This document shows positions 11,455 through 21,162 of a DNA stretch of 64,000 nt, in pieces. The DNA lies in assembly GCF_039555335.1 (NCBI RefSeq), contig NC_092637.1, positions 41,928,990-41,992,989 on the forward strand. Direction: 5' to 3'. The position numbers and the translations under genes were made by a program. How positions within the stretch are numbered: position 1 is the first letter of the stretch; the number at the start of each line of letters is the position of its first letter. The notes beneath the pieces were generated by a model. That model worked only from the letters and a program-made list of their open reading frames with translations. It made no database searches and was not told where the DNA came from. The DNA comes from Amphiura filiformis (taxonomy: Eukaryota; Echinodermata; Ophiuroidea; Amphilepidida; Amphiuridae).

Positions 11455-11955
11455 CGCCATATTCTCCCTTTTATTATTCATTTTATCCCTTTTATTATAG
11501 TTCCCCCTTTTTGACTTTCTCTCTTTTCAAACAGTTTTCCCCTTTTTTACTTTCCCCCTTTTCAAATAGTTCCCCTTTTTTAGTTTACCCTTTTTGCAAA
11601 TAATTCCCCTTTTTCACTTTCCCCCTTTTTCAAATAATTTCCCCTAAATTGCAAATAACTCCCCTTTTTGACTTTCCCCGTTTCAAATAGTTTCCCCTTT
11701 TGCAAATACAGTTCCCCTTTTTTACTTTTCCTCTTTTTCAAATTGTTCCCCTTTTGCCAAAAGTTCCCTCTTATTTACTTTTTGCAAGTACTTTTCCCTT
11801 TTTTTACTTTCCACCTTTTTGCAAATAGTCTCCTTTTTTACGTACCCATTTTTGCAATACTTTTCCTTTTTCCATACAGTTACCCCTTTTAAACTTTAAT
11901 CCTTTTTACTTTCCTTCCGCTTTTCACAAATAGATTCCCATTTTAAATAGTTTCT
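11455..11955. repeat. Pyrimidine-rich degenerate tandem repeat
   Basis: A C+T-rich stretch is built from variants of 'ccccttttttactttccccc' and 'tttcaaatagtt', with a loose period of about 25-35 bp. It is duplicated at about 17150-17610. Long open frames through it (for example 11668-11892) are compositional artefacts. Confidence 0.8.
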
Positions 11956-12142
11956 CCCATGGAGCTATTATAGATGGAGAAGCAATAGTTAAACTTCTTT
12001 TCATTGAAATATTAATGTAAAACATTTGAACAAAATTTGCCAAGTGGTAAACAACTTTTATTTCAATTTAAAATGCTAAACATTTGATATGTGTGATAAT
12101 AGCAGCATGTAGACTGATATTGGACTCTGTCATATTGACATA

Positions 12143-12320
12143 AGCTTAAAAGTTACCTTCTCAGAGTCTGAGTTGAGCAAAGACGCAGCTTGCGACACCA
12201 TCACGGCGTCTTCACGGCGTCGGAGGAGTGTAATCACTACGCTGAATGAAGACGCCGTGATGGTGTCGCAAGCTACGTCTTTGCTCAACTCAGACTCTGA
12301 AAAGGTAACTTTTTAAGCTT
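12143..12320. repeat. Foldback hairpin, copy II
   Basis: This palindrome runs from aagctt to aagctt, with arms containing gagtctgagttgagcaaag. It is flanked on both sides by the 13-bp direct repeat tatgtgtgataat (about 12088-12100 and 12320-12332). That fits an insertion into the left TIR of the composite element. Confidence 0.8.
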
Positions 12321-13559
12321 ATGTGTGATAATGTAACACTTTGGACTATGAATATCATATCCGACAGTTTTTGTGTTAATATTAATAGCTGAGACTAAAT
12401 TGAAATTTAATAGGACTAATCTCTAGGAATCGGATACACACACACCCACAGACATGCACGATATAGAAATCTATAGAATATGATATACAATTTCCGTCAA
12501 ATTTTAATTTTGTTATTCTTTACCCAAAATGCTGAAATAATATTAGTAATAACTGCCAACTATCTGAAATTTACGGCGAGAATAGGGGAGGAAATGGCCG
12601 ATCAAAGAACATATTTAAAGTTGTAACTGAATAAATTGACAAATTATTATGAAAAGGTGCAGCACTTTCCTATAGCAAGAGATATCATCAAATGGTACTA
12701 GTTTTATGATAATTACAAAACATATGCTGCCCAGTTTTTGTGGGCAAAATAATTTACTGGGTGGGCATTTTTGGGCAATGGGTAAGTTGAATTTACTGGG
12801 TGGGCTACATAATTTACTAGGTGGGCAAATGCCCACCCAGTTAATATGTTATTTACCTCCCTGCATCACCCTGACTGCCCTCCCCTTTCAAAATCGTTCC
12901 GCCGCCGCTGGAAATGCCTAATTATTTCACCTCAATGCATTTCTAAATCTTAAATCCAAATTTAGAAGAGGACTTATTACATGAATTGTTCTAATATCTA
13001 TTGAACATGTTTTCATCCTCGCTTTAAATTGAAGTTGGTGTGGAATAGTACACTTATATGTTAAGATCTGTTACGAACAGAAACAGTTCCCATTATCAAA
13101 CTTTTTTCTTCCTTTTTTGTTGGTATATTTGTAATGTTTACACATGTCCCAATTTACACCTAAAGGAAGTAAGCCAAATTTGTTGTCTTTGTAGGTCAAC
13201 ACAGCAATTTTGACATAAAGTTATAATTAAGACTTTATGTTCCAGTGGGGTTTATTTCACTTTCTTTTATTATTTAAGCTGAAAATGGACAGAAAAAGCC
13301 TTCCCGGCAGTTATTACTAATATTGTTTCAGCATTTTTGGGTAAAGAATAACAAAATTAAAATTTGACGGAAATTGTATATCATATCTAATAGATTTCTA
13401 TATCGTGCATGTCTGTGGGTGTGTGTATCCGATTCCTAGAGATTAGTCCTATTAAATTTCAATTTAGTCTCAGCTATCAATATTAACACACAAACTGTTG
13501 GATATGATATTAATGGTACAAAGTGTTACATTATCACACATATCAAATGTTTAACATTT

Positions 13560-13929
13560 TAAATTGATTATAATTAGAGAGGGCGGCCTATCTGCTGTGT
13601 CATAGCATGACATCAGTCAATATGAGACATTAAATATTAAATGCGAGGATCCAGAGGATACATGCCTGAGAAAATATATAATAATTAAAGAAATTGAGCT
13701 CAGACAAACTGGCATGATAATAAAGGAGAGAAAAATCAGAACCGTTCGGATTCGAACCAGCGTGCACTAACGATTACATGTCGTTGGCTCACCACCACAC
13801 GCCATAACAGCTCATGGCGGATCAGCCGGCGAATTGAACATGTAATGATTTTATTCTCTCGTAAATGTCGCACGGCCAATATAAATTAATTATAATTAGA
13901 GAGGTCGGCCTATCTGCTGTGTCATAGCA
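13560..13929. repeat. 323-bp tRNA-like tandem unit, copy II (1 full + partial)
   Basis: One complete unit holds a tRNA-like segment on the minus strand at 13739-13813. A second unit follows and is broken at about 13930. The sequence is the same as the 2236-4527 array. Confidence 0.85.
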
Positions 13930-13931
13930 TA

Positions 13932-15734
13932 TCGAATAGTCATGATAGCCGTGCCGTTGATCTCAATGATTCCAAGCATTCACCATCAAAAGATATTAAT
14001 GGATCAACCACGAAGAAGACTAATGTCGATCAACTCGGACTTAGTAGTATGAATACAAGCGGTAAATCTTTGCCAAATTTATCAAAGGATCGTGCCGTTG
14101 AGCCCAAACAGCCAGAATCCAACAATATGATGGGACAAACAACGAAGTGTACTAATGTCGATCAACTGCCAATGATTGACGGACTTACGAGTATAAAAAA
14201 ATCCCGACCAAGTTGGTTATTGAATGGACGTGCCGTTGAACTCAATGAGTCCAAACATCCACACTCTCAATATATTGAAATGACCAACGCAGTTCCAGCC
14301 TGTCCTATGTATTTCGATGCATTTATCAAAGACCCCAAACCAGTTTATCTGCTATGTGATACAATAGAGTTGATAATCTCGGCAAGAGATTGCAGGAACA
14401 GGACGTTAAACTCGGGAGGTGATTACTTGTGGACGTGGATAAAAACAGATTCCTTGAAAGCAAGTCAAACTCAAGAAGGTAACATTACTGATGTCGGTAA
14501 TGGGACCTACATTGCACGGTTTACCCTCAGATGGGTCGGGAAGGTGACCCCTGTTGTGGCAGTTATTAGAACTCGACAAGAGGTCAATTATTTGAGGCAA
14601 TGGAGAGAAAAAGTTCCTGCTAGATTTTGCTATAATGGAATATTCAAACTCAAAAATATCACTGCAACAGTACCATGTCACATAACTCCTTGGATGGATC
14701 TTACTCACACTAATACCAAACTTGATAAAACGCGCCATTTGTGCAACTTCACAGACCCTTTCACCGGTGCGCCATGGTATTGCATTAAACCACCAAATAT
14801 GCCGTGTTCTGCGTATGACTACGGTCGAGGAGATACAGAAAGAGAGGTGTTGTATGATGATTCAAAGTTGTATTTCAAATCATCAAAAGGATTTGATTAT
14901 GTAAAAAACATCCAACCTCGTGTTATAAATGTTGTTAACAACACCGACCAAAACCCTTCTCTCTCAGGATCATTTTCAACTTGTGAGTTCACCAAGAGAC
15001 TGCCTATGTGTAACTCTAATGAGCGTGGGGGTATGTTCTCGCCAAACAGCGCATCGGGGTTATATTACAAAAATGTATGGGTATCTTTGCAGTGTAAAAA
15101 GTTAAAATTTGATAGGAACAAAATGATTCAAATTTTGCAAAACAAAACTATGGTTTTCTTCGGTGACTCAACAGTTCGACAATGGCTTGAGCTAATAGCG
15201 GATACGTTGTGGAATGAGACCTGTATTACGCAACTTCATGCTACTAAGTTTGGATATTCCGCAAAATACAACATATCATTAGCGTTCACTTTCCATGGTT
15301 TTCCTATTCGAGGTAGTCATTCTACGGCATCAAGTGTAGAATACATAGCAAACAGACTAGATGCTTTAAAAACTGGAGGACCCAATGTGATCATTGTGCT
15401 TACCATTTGGGCGCATTTTACAACTACCACACTGGAATTTTATCAAAATCGTTTGTTAAGCATCAAAAATGCAATCATTCGTTTACAAAAAAGGTATCCT
15501 GGGACGAGGATATTCATCAAGTCGGCTAATACTAGAGAAAAAGTAGTGGTCTCGATGAGCAATTGGTATGCTTGGGAATGCGACCAGCTAATGAGAATGA
15601 CGCTAGGAAATATTCCAGGGATTACCATAATAGATGTTTGGAGTATGACTACTGGTCACTACACGGGTTTTCACGTTCATCCTGACAAAACTGTTGTAAG
15701 AAATGAAGTTGATATGCTACTGTCGTTTATCTAG
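13932..15734 (+). pseudogene. NXPE family protein, copy B, 5'-truncated
   Basis: An uninterrupted coding frame matches copies A, C and D from the middle of the stem to the family stop codon. It begins abruptly at 13932 next to a broken tandem-repeat unit. The membrane anchor (residues 1-36 of copy C), the first part of the stem and the whole 5' flank are absent. The first in-frame ATG is at 14049, giving 561 aa. The NXPE region, FFGDSTVRQW and the C-terminal GFHVHPDKT are all present, and no stop or frameshift is seen downstream. Without anchor or signal peptide, a product would not enter the secretory pathway, so this is most likely a recent pseudogene. The intact frame means an unseen upstream exon or fusion transcript cannot be excluded. 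Confidence 0.8.
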
Positions 15735-15874
15735 TCCAAATCCACGAATAGATTCTAATAGTACAGGGAAGGGGACTAGAAAAAGAGTCAAAGTCAAATT
15801 ACCTACTAGATGCATATCTGCTCATTCGAAGCTATCCGCAACGTCTCACATCATTAGGTTTATGAGCCTGTGTA

Positions 15875-16535
15875 CCCAGCAAACACAAAAACGTTTTAAA
15901 AACGTTTTAAATAAGTTATATTTTGGCTTTTGGTTTAGGTGAATGTCGGGTTATATAAAGGTCATGATAACGTTTTAAAACGTTTTGTATGAAAACACAC
16001 TACAACAATATTTTTATGTTTTCGAAATGCAAGAATTTTTGCAAACATTTTTGGCAAATATTGTGTCAATACTTAAATAACATTATGTTAAAATATTTGA
16101 ACCCAGCAAACACAAAATGTTCTTAAAATGTTTCTCTTCAAAACCTTTTAATAACATTTAAATGTCGGGTTATATAAAGGTCATGAAAACGTTTTTACAA
16201 CGTTATTGAAAATATTTTGGGCAAACATTTTTTTCGAAAAATATTTTTTCAACCCCAAAATGACATTCTGTTTAGAATGTTTTGTATCAAGTTTTTAAGA
16301 ATGTTTTTGGAATGTTATTAAAACGTTTTTATACCCTTTATATAACCCGACATTTAAACGTTTTCTGTAAAACATTTTTGTTTGCTGAGCAGTAGATTAT
16401 CAAAAATATTTTTAAGGTTATGAAAACGTTTTATACTCTTAATATACCCTTTATATAACCCGACATTTAACCGTTTTCTGACAACCTTTTATAACCTTTT
16501 GCGAATGATGTCGAAAACGTTTTGTGTTTGCTGGG
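15875..16535. mobile_element. TA-flanked MITE (cccagcaaacacaaaacg family)
   Basis: The TIRs are cccagcaaacacaaaaacg and its complement cgttttgtgtttgctggg. TA flanks both sides (15873-15874 and 16536-16537). Units A and C have the uninterrupted empty site gtgtaactagc, so insertion with TA duplication is shown directly. The interior repeats gtcgggttatataaaggtcat in both orientations. There is no ORF. A TA target fits mobilisation by a Tc1/mariner-type transposase. A related partial copy lies at 48224-48562. Confidence 0.9.
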
Positions 16536-16968
16536 TAACTAGCTGCATTCCAGTCATGACTCATGAGCCCACCCCGAGCATGGCCTTTGAGGTCCAACCT
16601 GTTGTTTTCCCCAATGAGGTGAATGAAATGAGGCAAGGACTAATGTCAGAGTCCTTGTTCTTATTGTTCTTATATATCGGTGTATAATAACAGTGCCCGC
16701 CTACAAGCTCATCTCTATGTATAACATCGATGATTGTTACAAGATCCTTGCTCCTCCGAGGATATCACCAGACTCACTTTTTCTAAATCCAAAAGATCCG
16801 AAAGTGACCGTGCTTTCTCTGCGTACTAGTGAATGGTCCACGACTCTGGAATTGCACTTCTCATTTCCATCAGGCAGGTCCCGTCACTTCAGATATTTTT
16901 TTAAAAGGAATCGTAAAAGGCTCATATTTTTTGAATTATTGTAACTTTATTTAATTTTGCTTTGTTAA

Positions 16969-17061
16969 GGGCTCGGATAGCGACGTTTTCACGTATTTTG
17001 TGTGTGACCTGAGAGCACATCAGACATATCGAATTGCATTTTGAAAATGAGGGATGTCCTT
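16969..17061. mobile_element. Truncated TTAA MITE at duplication junction
   Basis: The left end of the 8416-9134 MITE starts after TTAA (16965-16968). At about 17061 it jumps to sequence equivalent to about 11382 of unit A. About 2.9 kb present in unit A is missing here. Confidence 0.75.
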
Positions 17062-17149
17062 TTAAGTCATTTGTGTTTTTTTACTATATTCACGCTAATG
17101 AGTTGCAAGACTACACAAAACTACGCTGTCTGATCTCCGCCATATTCTC

Positions 17150-17610
17150 CCTTTTATTATTCATTTTATCCCTTTTATTATAGTTCCCCCTTTTTGACTT
17201 TCTCTCTTTTCAAACAGTTTTCCCCTTTTTTACTTTCCCCCTTTTCAAATAGTTCCCCTTTTTTAGTTTACCCTTTTTGCAAATAATTCCCTTTTCACTT
17301 TCCCCTTTTTCAAATAATTTCCCTAAATTGCAAATAACTCCCCTTTTGACTTTCCCGTTTCAAATAGTTTCCCCTTTTGCAAATACAGTTCCCCTTTTTA
17401 CTTTTCCTCTTTTTCAAATTGTTCCCCTTTGCCAAAAGTTCCCTCTTATTTACTTTTTGCAAGTACTTTTCCCTTTTTTTACTTTCCACCTTTTTTACGT
17501 ACCCATTTTTGCAATACTTTTCCTTTTTCCATACAGTTACCCCTTTTAAACTTTAACCCTTTTTACTTTCCTCCCGCTTTTCACAAATAGATTCCCATTT
17601 TAAATAGTTT
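17150..17610. repeat. Pyrimidine-rich degenerate tandem repeat, second copy
   Basis: This is a duplicate of 11455-11955 with small internal deletions. The open frame at 17277-17549 is compositional. Confidence 0.8.
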
Positions 17611-17798
17611 CTCCCATGGAGCTATTATAGATGGAGAAGCAATAGTTAAACTTCTTTTCATTGAAATATTAATGTAAAACATTTGAACAAAATTTGCCAA
17701 GTGGTAAACAACTTTTATTTCAATTTAAAATGCTAAACATTTGATATGTGTGATAATAGCAGCATGTAGACTGATATTGGACTCTGTCATATTGACAT

Positions 17799-17980
17799 AA
17801 GCTTAAAAAGTTACCTTCTCAGAGTCTGAGTTGAGCAAAGACGTAGCTTGCGACACCATCACGGCGTCTTCACGGCGTCGGAGGAGTGTAATCACTATAC
17901 GCTGAATGAAGACGCCGTGATGGCATCGCAAGCTACGTCTTTGCTCAACTCAGACTCTGAAAAGGTAACTTTTTAAGCTT
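17799..17980. repeat. Foldback hairpin, copy III
   Basis: This matches 12143-12320, with two small changes in the right half (ctatacgc, tggcatcgc). It is flanked by the same 13-bp direct repeat tatgtgtgataat. Confidence 0.8.
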
Positions 17981-19230
17981 ATGTGTGATAATGTAACACT
18001 TTGGACTATGAATATCATATCCGACAGTTTTTGTGTTAATATTAATAGCTGAGACTAAATTGAAATTTAATAGGACTAATCTCTAGGAATCGGATACACA
18101 CACACCCACAGACATGCACGATATAGAAATCTATAGAATATGATATACAATTTCCGTCAAATTTTAATTTTGTTATTCTTTACCCAAAATGCTGAAATAA
18201 TATTAGTAATAACTGCCAACTATCTGAAATTTACGGCGAGAATAGGGGGAGGGAAATGGCCGATCAAAGAACATATTTAAAGTTGTAACTGAATAAATTG
18301 ACAAATTATTATGAAAAGGTGCAGCACTTTCCTATAGCAAGAGATATCATCAAATGGTACTAGTTTTATGATAATTACAAAACATATGCTGCCCATTTTT
18401 TGTGGGCAAAATAATTTACTGGGTGGGCATTTTTGGGCAATGGGTAAGTTGAATTTACTGGGTGGGCTACATAATTTACTAGGTGGGCAAATGCCCACCC
18501 AGTTAACTATGTTATTTACCTCCCTGCATCACCCTGACTGCCCTCCCCTTTCAAAATCGTTCCGCCGCCGCTGGAAATGCCTAATTATTTCACCTCAATG
18601 CATTTCTAAATCTTAAATCCAAATTTAGAAGAGGACTTATTACATGAATTGTTCTAATATCTATTGAACATGTTTTCATCCTCGCTTTAAATTGAAGTTG
18701 GTGTGGAATAGTACACTTATATGTTAAGATCTGTTACGAACAGAAACAGTTCCCATTATCAAACTTTTTTCTTCCTTTTTTGTTGGTATATTTGTAATGT
18801 TTACACATGTCCCAATTTACACCTAAAGGAAGTAAGCCAAATTTGTTGTCTTTGTAGGTCAACACAGCAATTTTGACATAAAGTTATAATTAAGACTTTA
18901 TGTTCCAGTGGGGTTTATTTCACTTTCTTTTATTATTTAAGCTGAAAATGGACAGAAAAAGCCTTCCCGGCAGTTATTACTAATATTGTTTCAGCATTTT
19001 TGGGTAAAGAATAACAAAATTAAAATTTGACGGAAATTGTATATCATATCTAATAGATTTCTATATCGTGCATGTCTGTGGGTGTGTGTATCCGATTCCT
19101 AGAGATTAGTCCTATTAAATTTCAATTTAGTCTCAGCTATCAATATTAACACACAAACTGTTGGATATGATATTAATGGTACAAAGTGTTACATTATCAC
19201 ACATATCAAATGTTTAACATTTTAAATTGA

Positions 19231-19906
19231 TTATAATTAGAGAGGGCGGCCTATCTGCTGTGTCATAGCATGACATCAGTCAATATGAGACATTAAATAT
19301 TAAATGCGAGGATCCAGAGGATACATGCCTGAGAAAATATATAATAATTAAAGAAATTGAGCTCAGACAAACTGGCATGATAATAAAGGAGAGAAAAAAT
19401 CAGAACCGTTCGGATTCGAACCAGCGTGCACTAACGACTACATGTCGTTGGCTCACCACCACACGCCATAACAGCTCATGGCGGATCAGCCGGCGAATTG
19501 AACATGTAATGATTTTATTCTCTCGTAAATGTCGCATGGCCAATATAAATTAATTATAATTAGAGAGGTCGGCCTATCTGCTGTGTCATAGCATGACATC
19601 AGTCAATATGAGACATTAAATATTAAATGCGAGGATCCAGAGGATACATGCCTGAGAAAATATATAATAATTAAAGAAATTGAGCTCAGACAAACTGGCA
19701 TGATAATAAAGGAGAGAAAAAATCAGAACCGTTCGGATTCGAACCAGCGTGCACTAACGATTACATGTCGTTGGCTCACCACCACACGCCATAACAGCTC
19801 ATGGCGGATCAGCCGGCGAATTGAACATGTAATGATTTTATTCTCTCGTAAATGTCGCACGGCCAATGTAAATTAATTATAATTAGAGAGGGCGGCCTAT
19901 CTGCTG
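19231..19906. repeat. 323-bp tRNA-like tandem array, copy III (2 full + partial)
   Basis: Two full units carry tRNA-like segments on the minus strand at 19403-19477 and 19726-19800. A partial unit ends at ctatctgctga. The array sits inside the right TIR of the composite element. A short TGAT flanks both sides and may be a target duplication. Confidence 0.85.
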
Positions 19907-19987
19907 ATATAAAAGTTGTTTACCACTTGGCAAATTTTGTTCAAATGTTTTACATTGATATTTCAATGAAAAGAATTTTAACTATTG

Positions 19988-21162
19988 TATGTTATACAGA
20001 CGAAATTGGTGAAACGACACGATCAATACAAAATGCAAAAATAGTCACAAATTCATCAAGGGGAGTGGTAACACCATAAGGCTACATAACACAATATAGC
20101 TTTCCATAGACTTTACGTGCAAAATAGGGGTCGCGTTTTAGGCTATAAGTCGAGTTACCTCCAACTTTGAAATATATATTTGTTATCATAATCAGAACAA
20201 AATTCTGCATAATATCTGAAAATGACATTTTAGGTCTCCTGTTTGAGAAAATTAGCGTTATATAAAAAGGTCAGATGTTCCCCTGTTTACATCCGACTGC
20301 TAACTGCGTTTTGACCTCGTGTGTTCATGCGCACATAATTGTAAACATCACTCAAATGTTCTCGTTTTCTTTTCAAATTTGCAGAGATCACATTCATAGT
20401 AAACCACGATTTTCAACACTAAAATTGTTAATATTGTACCAATTTTGCACAATTTTGATGCAAAGTTTGGACTCTACTAGTAGGTAGGCGTGATAAAGTT
20501 TTACGGGAAATCGCTTCACATGCGGATTTAGTGGTATGAACCCTTAAAGACGTCGCATAAACCGCTGCCTCAACGCGTTGACGTCTCTGCCACGTGACAT
20601 CAAGGCGAAACTTTTATATAGAGGGTCTATACTAAAAGCCGATGGTGTTAAAGAGTTTTTGACATGACCATTTTTTAAAACTTTTTACTCCTAGACTAAA
20701 AAATGGCAGGTCATTCTGGGGTCATCCTGGGTCAAATCGCCATTGATTGTTGAAGTTCGTGACAATCACCCAAGTGAGACAATAAAATGTCTTGGTATCG
20801 GCGATACATCCGAAACCGATACCAGTATACTTGAGTGCATAAAAATAGATTCATATTATCATGAACATCACCGCACACACATGTACCAATACCCCTTTTA
20901 TAATAATACTATCACCGCTTCTTACTTACTCCGTTCAACCCTACAAGCTCAAGTTCCTATACATCTTACAATCATTCCTTCTCTTTCCAATAAACATGAT
21001 AAATCACAAAGTTCCACCCGCTACGATATTCGGGCTCTTGAGGCGCAGTAGCTCTAGTTATTATTGTTATTGTCGTTGTTATTTTGTTGTTGTTGTTGTC
21101 GTTGTCATCGTCGTGCTGTTGTTATTAACTGAACCTTCACATCATATCTTTTAGGTCTGAAT
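19988..21162 (+). promoter_or_regulatory. 5' flank of NXPE-like copy C
   Basis: This is nearly identical to the flank of copy A. The CACGTG E-box and TATA-like tttatata (20613-20620) are kept, as are the ggtatcgg hairpin, the GTT-rich microsatellite (about 21060-21125) and the acceptor-like atatcttttag before the ATG. Small indels distinguish it from A, for example tgcgcac inserted at about 20328. The frames at 20743-21154 are not credible genes. Transcription start and upstream exon are inferred, not shown. Confidence 0.4.

Larger units (their letters stand above)
11983..13929. mobile_element. Composite TIR element, copy II, right end deleted
   Basis: The left outer TIR starts at caatagttaaac (11983). 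The order is outer TIR, foldback hairpin (12143-12320), core (12321-13541), then one full 323-bp unit and part of a second. Sequence then switches abruptly at about 13930 into the coding region of gene B. The right outer TIR and the gene's 5' flank are therefore missing, and a deletion inside the duplicated unit explains both. Core and TIR sequence is almost identical to copy III. Confidence 0.8.
17640..19987. mobile_element. Composite TIR element, copy III (both ends present)
   Basis: The most complete copy. The left TIR begins caatagttaaacttctttt and continues through tttcaatttaaaatg to atgtgtgataat. The right TIR ends ttttaactattg (19987). Read inward, the right TIR would be the uninterrupted complement of the left one except for the tandem array 19231-19906. 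The left TIR is interrupted by the foldback 17799-17980. Removing both insertions leaves an element of about 1.5 kb with TIRs of about 350 bp and no ORF. It lies about 1.2 kb upstream of gene C. Confidence 0.8.

Noticed and set aside
11668..11892. Phe/Pro-rich open frames (also 17277-17549)
   Set aside because: They are translations of the C+T-rich repeat, with no stop codons by composition.
12615..12921. Frames with repeated NLLGG (also 18277-18616)
   Set aside because: They come from the aatttactgggtgggc repeat inside the composite element and are present on both strands.
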